A stretch of DNA of 64,000 nt from Blasia pusilla (Eukaryota > Marchantiophyta > Marchantiopsida > Blasiales), in assembly GCA_050084515.1 (NCBI GenBank), contig CM114272.1:39184001-39248000 (forward strand), written 5' to 3'. The position numbers and the translations under genes were made by a program. Below, one piece after another: positions 13,448-24,968 of the stretch (position 1 is the stretch's first letter; the number at the start of each line of letters is the position of its first letter). The notes below the pieces were generated by a model. It was not told where the DNA came from and ran no database searches. It saw only the letters and a program-made list of their open reading frames with translations.

Positions 13448-13795
13448 TCACTTGATCGTCATCCTGGCCAATAACAAACCATCTCCTCCCAAAAATCCAA
13501 GATAAAAAAGGGGATTCAACACCGTACTCCCTACCAACACATCATATAACTCTCCTGGTGTTGTAATCGCCCGAGTGCGCACCATCGCACTATCCGTCTC
13601 ATGCTCTAGCTGGAGTCTAACCACCAGCTCCTGTCGAGTCATGTACTGAGTGAATGATACACCCCCAATAGAGGTCTGTATTTGAAAGGGAAAATGCTCG
13701 ATGTCGTCTTTCCGTAACCCCAACCCTAAACACGCCGCCTTCCCTAACATCAAGGCATGCGCTCCCAAATCAAGTATGACGGTGATGTTGGACTA
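13448..13795 (-). pseudogene. Retropepsin-like aspartic protease domain of a decayed Ty3/gypsy element
   Basis: The minus-strand frame reads ITVILDLGAHALMLGKAACL at its start, the layout of a retroviral-type protease whose active site is D-T/S-G-A; here the second position is Leu. A later hydrophobic strand, YDVLVGSTVLNPLFYLG, matches the flap-distal part of gypsy proteases, where D-x-I-L-G is usual. An in-frame stop lies just before it. With Leu in the active site this copy should be inactive. Confidence 0.55.
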
Positions 13796-13819
13796 ACCAA
13801 GCAAAACACTCTTGCTCGA

Positions 13820-14690
13820 TTATTCAACAACACCACACCATGGTGTGATCATGGCTTGCTCTATCGCTGGTCTAGCTAGAAAATCTACCAACTTCACCGC
13901 CGCCGCATGCCATGACTGAGTGGGGAACGTCCTGAGTACTTGCTCCGAGGGTAACTTCACCACCTCCTCAACTACCTCTAAACAGCAACCACTCACCTCT
14001 CCATGCTCACACAACATGGCGGCCAACCATAACACCTCGGCTGGTCCGACTCCCATCATCGCCAACTGCATGGCAAAAAACAACGGAGTCCGGCCCACCC
14101 TAGTAGCCATCTCCAACAACATGGTCAACAGTGGCTCCACTCGATCTGGTATAGGAGTCGTCTCTCCCACTCCTCATGATGTCGATGCACCTGTCCCACC
14201 CATGAGCACTATTGGTTGTCGAGGCACCATCAACGGTATATGAAGTACCTCTGACAATGTGAACGACTAGGGAACCCTGGCGTGGCGCCCATTGGTCCCC
14301 TCTTGTGGGTCAATCTCAACCCCACCTCTTGATGGCTTGGTTACTCTTGCAGCACCCCAAGTCACCACCCGCAGCAGCCTCAACCTGAGCCACACTACAT
14401 ATAAATCCCATACCACAGGAATCCTCACCCGTATCATGGTAAGACGTGGAGGCTGGAGCCACACTAGCTACTCTCGGCTCTATGCTCATCCCTAGGCGCA
14501 TCAGCGTCATGGCTGTAATCCTATGCTCCAACTGATCGATGCGAGTAAGGAGCATTGCATCAGGTGGATGTCCTCCATCTCCTGTGACCTGATGGAACTC
14601 TACCACAATGATCATCTACTTCTCGATCTCCATCAACTCTCTCGCCCCCAGGTCTTCTGCTTATCTCTGGACGTACCTCTCGGCAAAGAT
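13820..14690 (-). pseudogene. Gag-protease linker region of the minus-strand gypsy element
   Basis: Several overlapping minus-strand frames (14170-13820, 14615-14316) cover the stretch between the zinc knuckle and the protease. They include an alanine/leucine-rich segment ending in a WCGVVE-like sequence directly before the protease. No independent domain was recognised. Frameshifts separate the pieces. Confidence 0.4.
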
Positions 14691-16036
14691 CAAAACACCT
14701 ATCCCTAGTGTGACCATATCGATGACAACGATCACACTGCAACTATGGTGGGGCCATCCCAAGTGGCTCCTCAAAATTGGGGGCCCCCTCGGCCCTCTAC
14801 CATGATGTGGGCAGTACCTCTGCCTATATGGCCCACCACACGTCTAACAAGCCAATCCTTGCAGGATAACATATGTCGGTACGCGATGTTGCCTCATCAC
14901 CTCACAATATCCAACCTGCTCTCTGGGCCCACCATCCCGCTCTCGTGGTACTGGTGCATGCTGGGTCATCTGTGGGGCTACTCCTACTCGCAAAGTCGTC
15001 GAATCATGTGAAAATCCCGTGGTCACCACTTGCTCCTCACTCATGTTGAGCTCTACCCGCTCAAACAACTGGAAGATCACCTTCAATGTGGGCTTCGCTG
15101 TGTGAAGCAACATCACATCCCGAACTCTCCTCCGTAGCTCCTGGTCCAGCACCCCGCACTAGTACTGAAATGAGTGCGTCTCACTCACCCCATATGCCAC
15201 AATGATCAGTCTCCGCATGCGCCTGAACGCCTCTCTCAGACTCTCACCTGATCGTCACTGAAAATCATATAGACTCTTCAGCTTGTCGGTCTGCATGCCC
15301 TCATAGCTCCTACCCAACTGTCAAAAGAACTCCACTGTAGGATTGAAAGTAGGTGGCCCTCTACCACCAAAGGTATCTGCTATCTCACCACCCTCACTAC
15401 CATCCTCTCCATCTAGTCCCCGGGCTGATGGTGTAGGCCTCTTTGCCCTCACTATTCCATCATACGCCTCGCGACTACTAGTGGATACATACCATGGAGC
15501 CCAATACATCCTCCAGGCATCGGTCTCTACTGTGAATTCGACTTGCCGGAAGGCATTTTTATTTATCAATGGAAAAAGGACCTAATTTATATAGGCTCTA
15601 CTTTTTATCTGCGAAATAGATTCAGGAAACCTCAAGGGTCGGCCAGGGTTAATATAACCACCATGGACGCAGACATGAACCAGTTGAAGCTGCGATTGCA
15701 ACAGCAGTGTAGCAATCGGAACTCCATGTATTCATCCATCAGAGGACCCTCTAGATGTTGGAACAAACCCTTCCACACCATAACAGGGTTGAACCTCCTC
15801 GGGGCCCGTATCTCTTGGAAGTCCCACCTTATGTCAAACTCCTGGATGAAGTCATCAAATTTGATGGTGCCCACTGCACCCGAGAAACAACGTATGCCTT
15901 GATGGCCCATGTTGTCCATCTCCTGCCAAGTGACACTGTCCTTGACTATGATCTCATCACCAAACCCACCATCTAGTGATGACGATCCAGCTACGGACTG
16001 GAAGTCGAGGTGGATTCTCACTTGTAACCCCTCCAT
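14690..16036 (-). pseudogene. Gag of a decayed Ty3/gypsy retrotransposon
   Basis: The minus-strand frame 16036-15632 contains FDDFIQEFDIRWDFQEIRAP and a Trp-Lys-Gly-Leu-Phe-Gln-His-Leu segment typical of retrotransposon gag capsid domains. Further gag pieces in other frames are at 15569-15321 and 15152-14844. A CCHC zinc knuckle, CDRCHRYGHTRDRC (CX2CX4HX4C), lies at about 14736-14695. Gag, knuckle and protease therefore follow in the expected order on the minus strand, broken by at least three frameshifts. Confidence 0.6.
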
Positions 16037-17100
16037 ATCTCACTCCACTCCATGTCATACCACCACTACTCCTCGAACTACCCCTTTCTTCCCAATCCTT
16101 GGAGAACATCGTGATTATCACCCTATCTCACCCGCTCAAGCACTCAGACTCACCAAGAGTCTCCCACACTCCTCACTAGCTCACCTATGCTAATAATAAT
16201 CCCATGAGGTCCACACCCAACGTCACGCACACTCATCACTCGGGCTCACCCTGAGCTTACACACTCACATAAGCTAAGGCTAATCCCATGAGAATACATC
16301 CAACCTCAATTACACTCAATACTCGGGCTCACCCTAAGCCTCCCGCCTCATATCAGCTAAGTCACAACACATACTCTCGGGTCATACACGCGACCCCTAC
16401 TTGGCAACCACCGTATACCCACCAACATGCTACACATGAAAGGAGTCTACACTCATCACCATGACTATACCCATCTAGCACCTGCTACTACCCATTACCC
16501 AACATCCTCAATGACACGTGACAAGTGCGGGAAAAAGGGACTCGAATTGCTAACATGAATACACTTGCCAATCTACTGCTCCATCAACACTGACTCCTCC
16601 ATGTGGTGCGGCAACCTCCGCAGTACGACATTCTCCTCAAATAGCATGTCAAATATCCGATCGATGGATGCGGAATACTTGTCGGCATCGGCGCATCTGT
16701 CTTCACCACTACCACTCCGTTGAAAACTCTCAGTGCGGATCACTTGTCTCGCTCCTGATCTTGGTCGACATAGTACACGTACATCCCGTCGCAACTCACA
16801 ATCCACCACCCAAAAGTAATATGTCCCAAAAACTTCTCCTATGTCACCTACCACGTAGTTGTCATGATTGTGTAACGTGGTCACCTACCATGTCCAACCC
16901 TGTTACCATGTTCATCTTGGCTCTTACCATGACTGCTCTAACTTCCAACCTCGTAAGCCCCGTTTACCTCGCCGCTCCCATTTCACCTCCCGCCAGGCCC
17001 AATTCCTTCATGCGCACTCAAGCCCTTTCCCCGTCGCTGCCGCTATTCGGCTCCCCCCCCCCAACAGCTTCTGTCGTGCGCAACCTGCTTTGAGGTTGTC
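16037..17100. other. Leader or LTR region of the minus-strand gypsy element, unresolved
   Basis: No confident gene. The phrase ACTCGGGCTCACCCTRAGC occurs twice (about 16238 and 16319), each in a longer diverged repeat. A minus-strand frame of 103 codons (16884-16573) was seen but not recognised. The position upstream of gag suggests 5' leader or LTR sequence. Confidence 0.35.
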
Positions 17101-20100
17101 CGTGCATGCGTCCCTAAGGATGCGACCCTGCTCTTACCCTTATGCTCCTCCAAGGCAGTGCTCGGCAAGGATTTTTATGCATACCGGTAGCTTTCCAAGA
17201 GAACTCTCAAGGTAGTCGGAAATTTCTCCATTCTAGCCGGTTTAAAAAAAATAAATTAACAAAGAAAACTCACTTTTCTCATCGGAAATTTTCCAAAACT
17301 TTCAGATTTGAATCGGAAATCGCACGTTCTCAACCGGCTGCTTTAACAAAGAATTCCGGTTCTTGCCGAGAATTTCCGCGGCTCTCTTCAAGTCTTGGGC
17401 CTACACCCAGGCCTATGTGGCTGGTCCACTCCCTAGCCCCATCACCGTCTTATCTACATAGAAGGGTCCGAGTAGTTTTTTGGCAAGAACCGGTACATTT
17501 CCCGTCTCTACTGACGAGAACGGTAATTTTTGATATTTTCCTGAATTCGGCCTGCTAAAGAGATACAAATACAAAAGAGGACTCTGTATTCTGCGGGTTT
17601 TTGGCCGTTGATTTGCAAAGTGAATCGGAAATTCTAAATTTCTTCCGGCTAGGTCAACACAAAACCCTGGTTCTCCCGGGACATTGCTACAAAGCACACT
17701 TGGATCCCCTCTCCTTCAGGCGGGCTCTGGGCACGTAGCCATATGCGGCTACAACCTTGACCCCCCATAGCCTTGGAGCTCACCGAGCTCACCCTTTATT
17801 GTGGTCGTCGCTCTTACCCACTCTAACCGGATTTTCCTCACCGTCATAGCCCCTGCATGGGCGTGCATACCTATGCGCCTTGCCCTAACCCCGTTCCCTC
17901 CCCTTCACTCTCTAGTCACCTTTCTTCCCTATATAGATCCTTTGATAGGAAGCTCATGGTGTTTGGGGATCTTCTAGGACCCGGCTCCTTAGAGTGCCCC
18001 ATGGGGAGTTAGCTCTGACAGACAGGCTCTTGGCCGATTTCTTTTTGGTGGAGTAGGTCTTCTCTCGACCGAGTTAGTGGCGCCCTCCGCTTTTTAGGAG
18101 TTGGGCCATAGTGGCACCCCTCCTTTGCTCCCGATTTTTGGTTAGAGATAGACCGCTCCTTCTACAAGGTCGAGGATGGCTCTTTCCCACTTGGGTCTTC
18201 ACTCACAACTTGTAGAGATTCCCTTGAGTTGAGGCCGAGCGGTTCTCCCCACTTTCTCCTCCTTAGTTACCTCCGGTCACCTGGGCTCCAATCTTCCTTG
18301 ATAGAAGCCCACTTTGAGGCAGTTTTTAGAGGCACTATTCGACGGGAATATCCCCATGGAGGTTAGGGCCCGTATTCGCTCTTGCTCGGAAAGGGGGGCT
18401 CATGGGTAGGGGCGCCCCTTCTCAAGCTTTCCGTGATCGCACCACTTACCTATACTGATGCGGTTCCGCTTGGGCCTCCCCAACCATCACCTTGAGTGTC
18501 CGAGCCTGGATCCACTTGGTGTGCATTTGGCACGCTGTCGATTGGGGTGAGAGGATAGCCACCACGACCGGGATATCATGTTCGTATTGCTCGGGAGAGT
18601 GGCTTCCATGTGCAGAGAGAGAGGCAGCTCACCGGGATTCCCTCATTCGTGCCGATCTCTACATGACACCTTTATTGGTAGTCGATCCTCGGGGGAGGTG
18701 CGAGCCCAAGTGGTGGCCTTACCCATATCTCTAACCGAGGGACACATCTTCATCCTCTGGCCATAGAGATGTATGGGGCTATGGGGGAGAGGTTCGTTAG
18801 TTCCTTACGGATCTGCGCCCATCATCTCCACTCGAGAAATGGGTTGTAGCTCTGCGATTCTCAGACAGGCGCTGGTCTCCATAGCGTTACCTATGCGCCT
18901 GGGAGACCCTAGAGGCCCACTTAGTAGTAGTTCTGATATTGTCTCCCTTAGGGGGAATGCCCCTTCTTCCTTTCTCGTGTTGTGGCTTCAGGTTTTGACT
19001 CTTTGAGTCCCCTCTTTTGTACTTCCGATGGGTTTTCCATCACTCGTTTTTATCGAAGTGCATCTTTCTTCACTCTCTCAGCTTTCCCCGTTGCGCGTCC
19101 CTATGTGCGCCTCTACTTTTGTGGCCTTTTTCCACACGCCAGCGTCTCCTGTAGCTGCCTAGCATTTGCTAACCTCATGCGTGGCTCCTTGGCGGCATAA
19201 TGACACCTTCCTTACACGCGTCCCTATGACGCACCCTGCCATTACCGCCTACTGTTGACCCCCTCAGCCCCGGTGTACCCAGCAGTTACGTCTATACCCT
19301 TGTGTCTCCATGCTTCGTTCCAACCTGGCTACCCTACATGGCTACACTCGTCCTCTATGCGCATGTAACTCTTTAGTACGCCTTGGAACCCCGTTCTAAC
19401 ATCAGTGATTGCCCCAACTTCAATGTCTCCTCCCTAACGAATGCAAAGGACACCCTCTCTGAACCCTCGGTTTTTGGCCGGTAACTGACGACATGAATCG
19501 GAAATTCTCAAATCCTTCCGGCCAGCTCAACACATAACCCCGGTTCTCCCCGGACATTGCCTCCCTAACGTGTAACAGGCTGACGCCTAACCCTCTTGCA
19601 CAAACCTTTGTCTCGCTTTATTGTGGCCCGCATGCTTCCTTGACACGTTATCTTATGGAGCTGCCTTACCCTCAACGACTCTCTACGGTGCTCCGTTTGC
19701 ACCTACACACTTAGTCGCGTACACGTACGACTACCTCCGTGGCCCCTTCACTTAGCCACTTTATGTTCCAACCCCAAGTATACTCCTTTGATCGCATCCT
19801 TATGATGCAATCTGATCCTCCAGCTTCATGCATGGCTCGCAGTCCTATGTTGCTTCACGCTCTCAGTCACGCCTCTGACTCGGACTTCCTCACTTCCGCA
19901 GGCTTCTCAACTTTTCTCTCAGAATTTTTGGCTCCGCCGCGGCTCTCGCATTCAACACTTTTTGGCTCCGCCTTGTTCCGTATCCTCCGATGGATGCACA
20001 TACGCTTACTTGGCACCAAGACATATGTATGTGCGCCTTCGATTGCTCAGGGCCGGTTTTCTTCCATGACTCTCTTGCGTTCGACCATGGCCGACCCTTT

Positions 20101-20441
20101 GTCTCTACCCCAAAGCCAAAAAATTACACACTCTTTTCAAGCTACGCTTTCTTTCGGCTACCTTGCTGATTTGCTTGACAACCATCCTCATGGCCGCTTG
20201 CGAAAACTTGAATTCGTTCTCGACACCCGTCAGGCGTTCCTACCGCTACTCACTATTGTTCTGTCCCATCAATCTGCACCAATGACTCTACGAAAAATGA
20301 ATACCACTTCCGCGCATGGCCTTCCAAACGGAAAATTAACACACAAATTGCCAGCAAGCGTCTCCAGTGCTCCCCATCGAGGTAACTCGCTTGCCTACCT
20401 GCAGACAACGAATTCCCCCTTGCCCCCTCGCATTTTTCTAA
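17101..20441. other. Repetitive DNA without a recognised gene
   Basis: Pyrimidine-rich plus-strand DNA with many chance frames, the longest of 235 codons at 19739-20446, which shows no domain. The motif AATCGGAAATT recurs. A segment of about 110 bp at 17590-17695 is repeated, diverged, at about 19463-19568 (shared phrases TTTTTGGCCG, GAATCGGAAATTCT and CGGGACATTGC/CGGACATTGC). This may be the remains of another transposable element. Confidence 0.4.
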
Positions 20442-20797
20442 TGTAAAAATCAGAGTAAAAATAGCAAACCCGGCCTAAAACTCCACTCCTCAATCTACAT
20501 CGACATATCGAGCCTCGTCCATCCTGTGCTACTAGGGAATCCGGACGCTAGCACCCTAGTCCTATCTCACACACGAACAAGAGAGGTGCTCCGACAGCCC
20601 AACATAATAAAGATGTCTTGGGAAATCCATCTCTCTCCCTTATATAGGTGTGAGCCAAAAGACTCTTCCCCTAAAAATAGAAATCCTCCCGGTAACTTGC
20701 GCGCATAGATTACCAAGGGTGGGTGACCTACTCAACAATTCACCCAGTTGTGAAAGACCCAAACAGGAAAGTCATCAGAAAAGACGTTTCTGACACA
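20442..20797 (-). mobile_element. Possible LTR-like segment, minus strand
   Basis: On the minus strand the sequence starts TGTGTCAGAAACG at 20797 and carries a good TATA box (CCTATATAAGG, 20650-20640). This looks like an LTR promoter. No matching second LTR, primer site or duplicated target was found, so the boundaries are guesses. Confidence 0.25.
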
Positions 20798-20924
20798 ACG
20801 GACCTATCCTCAAACTCAGCAGACTCCTTGAGACAAAGTTACACTCAAGACAGTCCGCTGGCTCTCTATGTCGTCGCCACGATAGATCTCAACATATCGG
20901 CTATTAAGATGTGACATTGGCAAC

Positions 20925-21180
20925 TCGTCAGAATCTGACAGGTTGTCTGAGTTTGCAAACCTTCTGAAACAAACGGGTTGCAAAAAAAGGTTTCTTGGAG
21001 TATGTTGTTGCAACTTGTCAGATTCCAATAGATTGCATAAGTTTTCATTTTTTGGGGTTTGGCAGGTTTAAAAAAATTGTCTTGGCGTGTGTTCTTGCAA
21101 CCTGTCTGAATCTGACGGGTTGCAAATATCTCTTGTGCAACCTATTGGATTCAGATAGGTTGCAACGCATTTCAATTTTT
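20925..21180. repeat. Palindromic GTCGGA repeats in the E3 transposase intron
   Basis: About five degenerate copies of the palindrome, with arms of the GCAACCTGTCAGA type and their mirror images. They lie immediately upstream of the splice acceptor at 21236. The same intron carries the same repeat class in E1 (46197-46635) and E2 (56936-58094). Confidence 0.7.
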
Positions 21181-21236
21181 ATTGTGCAGTTCTCTGTTCT
21201 ATGATTCTCTCTCACTTAAAAATTTGGCATATGCAG

Positions 21237-21489
21237 GGATTGAATATTCATCAAAATGCCCTTTGCCCAAACACAAGTGGAGCTGAGAGTGTAGATTCAT
21301 CTTGGAGGTCATCACAAGCATACCAAAGAATCTCTCTCGTGGAGGCATGCCAACAAGACCAGGCTAGAGCAATGTTACAATCTGCAGCATCTCATACATT
21401 TCTCACAAAAGATATAACCAAGGAAAAAGGCCCTTCGATTTATGAACTCTATGTTAGGGCCGATGTGAGATATGGGGATAAAAAAATAT
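21237..21489 (+). pseudogene. Transposase exon 2, 5' part, of MULE copy E3
   Basis: The frame starts right after the acceptor ATATGCAG with GLNIHQNALCPNTSGAES and runs to YVRADVRYGDKK. It is homologous to the starts of transposase exon 2 in E1 (46636) and E2 (58095). It is cut at 21489 by the left end of E2. The rest of this exon should lie beyond the right end of E2, outside the window. Confidence 0.75.
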
Positions 21490-21560
21490 GGGGCCTAGTA
21501 TTCTGGCAAGAGAGAGGAAGAGAGGAAGAGAGGAGAGTCTCTCTTAAAAAAAAAGGGCCA
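21490..21560. repeat. Left terminal inverted repeat region of E2
   Basis: GTATTCTGGCAAGAGAGAGG followed by AAGAGAGG units and then CTCTCTTAAAAAAAAAGGGC. It is nearly identical over its length to 24879-24955 in E1. Confidence 0.7.
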
Positions 21561-22986
21561 AATCCTTAACCTCTCTTCAAAACATTCATCAATTTTTGAG
21601 GTTTCTCCCCTACTTCAAATGCAAGAAATTTTTAAAAGAGAGTAAGAAGTGCACCACTTTGGGGGAAAAACTAACCACATTTTTTCAGACCAAGATGTGA
21701 AGATGGAAATGTTACCATCAACAATCAGTCATGAAAGTGAATGAGAGTTCATCATCTCTCTCATGGTAGAGACACCAACCCACCATCATGAATGAACTTA
21801 TAGGTGGATTTACTAATGAACACCACTTGCATCCCCGTGTTTGAAAGTATGCTACAGTGGACTCTTAATCCAAGACTCCCACCCTACCCTCATCCCCAAC
21901 ATTTCGTGAAAATCTAACAACCACTGAAACACTTGTGATTCCTACGGGACTACAATGAAGGAAACCAAAAGGAGGAGGCTGGGAGTTGTGAAGAATGAAT
22001 TGAAAACCGTGGTAATAAATTGTGAAAATTGACAAAGTGAAGAATTCATTTATGCAAGAAATCACTGTACATAAGCTTTCAACCTCTTAGAAAATGAGAT
22101 TTTCCAAAAGCATGCTTTGAAGAAAATGGGGGAGCGAAAGGAAACGATATTAGCATTCATCCCAGCTTGCATGCCATCTTTCAAAGTTTTGGAAACTTCA
22201 AATCCATTTGAAGAAGCATAGTGTTTGCAACTTGTCGGAATGTGACAGATTCCAAGCACTGTCTTTTATGTCTTTAGCTTCCTACTCATAGGAATCTGAT
22301 GGGTTGCAAGATAAAGATAAGTTGTTACCAGGGGTTTTCTCTCACAAGTTTGAACCTGTGCAACCCGTCATAATCAGAATTTTTGCAAGATGTGGCATCA
22401 ATCAAGAAGATGTTCCTCGAGTCACCTTAGAATAGGCATGCATGGAAGGGATGGGGTAGTATTGTGGCACATTTCATGAGTGTACTTAAGGACGTCAAAA
22501 GTGGAAGATGCCAAAGAGCCAAATGAAGAATAGAAAACCCAAAAAATGAAACGATCAGAAGGCTATGAACCTGATTCATGCAACCTGTCAGATTAGGAGC
22601 CAATCAAGTTTGGTTGCTTGATTGGTTGACAAAAAATGACTCGTTAAAAAACGACAGGTTGCCAAAGAAGATTAGGAGCCAATCAAGACATGTTGCCTGA
22701 CTAGATGACAAAAAATGGGGTTAAAAAAAAAGGTTGTAAGAGATTCCTGATTGTAACTTTGTTGACCTGGTCTACAAATATCACAAGACACGAGAATTTA
22801 TACATACATCTTCAGTCATCCAAGTTCCATTTTTGGCTTGCAACATGTCTTCGTTTGACGGGTTCATAGAAACAAAATCACAGACCATTTAAGTCAATCA
22901 GGAAAACATTACAAATATGCCCTAGAGGGGATAGATATGAAGAGAAGAAACAATATCAACTCTTAGAACATGTCACAATCAGACAA
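21561..22986. other. E2 subterminal region with scattered palindromes
   Basis: No confident gene. Corresponds to the 3' flank of the methyltransferase-like gene. Degenerate palindromes occur near 22228, 22290 and 22356. A segment of about 70 bp beginning GATTAGGAGCCAATCAAG is directly repeated (about 22590 and 22668). Confidence 0.5.
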
Positions 22987-23346
22987 GTTGCAAACTTGGT
23001 TCTTGGTTTGCAACCCGTCGGAATCCGACAGGTTGCAAACTTGGTCCCTGGTTTGCAACCCATTGGAATCCAACAAGTTGCAAACTTGGTCCTTGGTTTG
23101 CAACCCGTCGCAATCCGACAAGTTGCAAACTTGGTCCCTGGTTTGCAACCCGTTGGAATCCGACACGTTGCAAACTTGGTCCCTGGTTTGCAATCCATCG
23201 TAATCCGATATGTTGCAAACTTGGGTCCTCGATGCAATCCGTCAGAATCCGAGACGTTGCAAACTTGGGCCCTGGATGCAACCCGTCGGAATCAAACACG
23301 TTGCAAACTTGGGCCATGGTTTGCAACCGGTCGGAGGCCAGTTGTA
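22987..23346. repeat. 45-bp tandem array of the palindrome (about 8 units)
   Basis: GTTGCAAAC recurs at 22987, 23032, 23077, 23122 and so on with a 45-bp period. Each unit holds one palindrome (GCAACCCGTYGGAATCCGAC type) and a constant spacer, CAAACTTGGTCCCTGGTTTG. Because 45 is a multiple of 3, all frames stay open and give a 15-residue protein repeat on both strands; this is a by-product and not a gene. It follows directly after the methyltransferase-like exon 4 fragment of E2. Confidence 0.92.
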
Positions 23347-23719
23347 TACTCCCACCAACTTCTTGTAATCCGCCTTTGCCTCCTTGCAAAGGTCAAAAAG
23401 TTTGGGCCTTCCCTCAAGGCAGAGAATGTTCCTGCCACTCAGCCAGGCGCCTCTGCTACTTTCCCCTAATAGGCCCACCAAGTCAAAGACCAAGTCACCC
23501 AACCTCGATCAGAGCTCCATGAGCGTTTGATTTAAGGCAGGTGACTTCTCCCTTCCTCCAAGTAAGGGGGTCCCTTCTTGCATGAAAATTCCCGAGGGGG
23601 AATTGTAAAGACTATCTAAGGTGTACCCATCGGAGCATGGATCCAGTTGGATCCGGGATCTGGAACTCCTGGAAGTTGTGCTCGGATCTCACAAAGCAAT
23701 ATAAAACTGAGTGGTCCAT
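23340..23719 (-). pseudogene. Methyltransferase-like gene of E2, exon 4 fragment (SAM-binding half)
   Basis: Begins after the acceptor GTTCACAG with MDHS at 23719, as in E1 exon 4. It contains PGDLVFDLVGL-type motif I sequence (here GDLVFDLVGLLGESSRGAW) and LFDLCKEAKADYKKLVGVYN, matching beta-class amino-methyltransferases (D-x-F-x-G-x-G loop, then a Lys-rich helix). The frame then runs straight into the 45-bp palindrome array, so the C-terminal tail is lost or replaced. Confidence 0.6.
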
Positions 23720-24265
23720 CTGTGAACAAGCAGGTGCAAAATGATGTTAGCATAAACAAAAGGTAGTAGACCGATGGTTTGCTCTTCAAATAGTGACACA
23801 ATCTGCAACCCGTCGGGTTCCGACGGGTTGCTCATTTGGCTAGACAAAAGAGCAACCAGTCGGAGTCCAACAGGTTGCTTTACAACTAAACAAGGAACTT
23901 ACTTGCAACCCGCCAAAAATTGATGGGTTGCAAGTAGATAAGTGCCTAACATGGAAGCAACCCGTCGCTTTCCGACGGGTTGCTAATCAGCAAAGGGATA
24001 ATTCTACTTGCAACCTGTCGGGTTGTAATCACTGGAGACACATAAGTGGATTTGAAAAGGGAAAATTCTACTTGCAACCTGTGGGGTTCCAATGGGTTGC
24101 AATCACTGAAGACAAATAAGTGGATTTGCAATCTGTCACGTTCCAACGAATTGCAAATCTACTTATCTGTGTGTATGTCTCCCCAGACATGCTACCCATC
24201 GGAATATGACAAGTTGCATGTCTGAACCTTTTCAATTCATTCTTCAAGTCGAGTTGGAAACTTAC
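23720..24265. repeat. Methyltransferase-like intron 3 of E2, filled with palindromes
   Basis: Donor GTAAG on the minus strand at 24265-24261, acceptor CAG just before 23719. About eight palindromes occur from 23803 to 24215 with unrelated spacers of 20-50 bp. The matching intron in E1 (27167-27695) has a different array. Confidence 0.8.
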
Positions 24266-24858
24266 CCGGACTTGATTTGTAGTCGATCTCAATGGGTACT
24301 TGTTTTTTATGACCCACGATTGGGCCGTCCCCCACTTGAGCGACCTCTTCACGCACTGAAGGTTGAAGAGTTCATCTTCGCTCCCTCTAGTCAGCACCAA
24401 GAAACACCCCCTCTTAGTGAGATAAGCTTCCGCGAAAGAAAATAGAAGAGCAATCTGGTCAGAGGAAAGTGGGACATTCTAGTCTGGGACAATGTCAGAT
24501 GGTTTGTTGTCCCACAAACAAAATCCAGAGGGCAAATCTGCAATGAGGAGGTCCACCACCACCTCCTCATCGACCCCATTGACCGTCCATGGGATGTGCC
24601 CGTTTCGGAGAAGTTTACGCCCTAGCATGGTCAACTTCTTGACAGTAGCTGTCAACTCATGAGTACTAAAACTCTGCAAGTCATCGACAAGATGACTCTG
24701 GTGTAGAAGGACAGTTATAATGGAGTGTATTCCACATCCTTATCTCCTCCCTCGGACGATCCTGGCGCCTCCAGCTTTCGCTTCTCCCGAGTTTGTTGTC
24801 GGCTTGTTGGAGTCTCGGTTATCTTAGATTCCACAGGTATTTTCTTCGACAAGGACCT
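24266..24858 (-). pseudogene. Methyltransferase-like gene of E2, 3' part of exon 3
   Basis: Minus-strand coding sequence homologous to E1 exon 3. It contains the motif-IV-like VDLLIADLPSGFCLW, ahead of a frame with SEDELFNLQCVKRSLKW and the splice donor at 24265. Frameshifts and an in-frame stop are present near 24700 and 24430. It starts at the E1 insertion site: the reading frame continues from the fragment at 48552 with only an in-frame stop between them. Confidence 0.7.
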
Positions 24859-24868
24859 AGTCTGGCCC
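24859..24868. repeat. Left target-site duplication of E1
   Basis: AGTCTGGCCC abuts the left end of E1 and is repeated at 48542-48551 directly after its right end. Ten bp is within the 8-11 bp range of Mutator-like elements. Confidence 0.85.
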
Positions 24869-24955
24869 GAGGGCTGGTATTCTGGCAGGAGAGAGTAAGA
24901 GAGGAGAGGAAGAGAGGAAGAGAGGAGAGTCTCTCTTAAAAAAAAAGGGCCAAAT
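24869..24955. repeat. Left terminal inverted repeat of E1
   Basis: GAGGGCTGGTATTCTGGCAG, then GAGAGAGTAAGAGAGGAGAG and AAGAGAGG units, ending in CTCTCTTAAAAAAAAAGGGC. Its reverse complement is approximated by 48406-48541. Confidence 0.75.
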
Positions 24956-24968
24956 CCGCCTCCTCTCT

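Noticed and set aside
19739-20446. 235-codon open frame as a gene
   Set aside because: No recognisable domain, Ser/Leu/Pro-rich composition typical of pyrimidine-rich strands, and neighbouring frames are equally long by chance.
22987-23346. CRISPR array
   Set aside because: Regular palindromic repeats look CRISPR-like, but the spacers are constant rather than unique, the DNA is nuclear plant sequence with spliced genes, and no cas genes are present.
22956-23469. Long open frames on both strands in the 45-bp array
   Set aside because: They follow from a period divisible by three and encode only the translated repeat.
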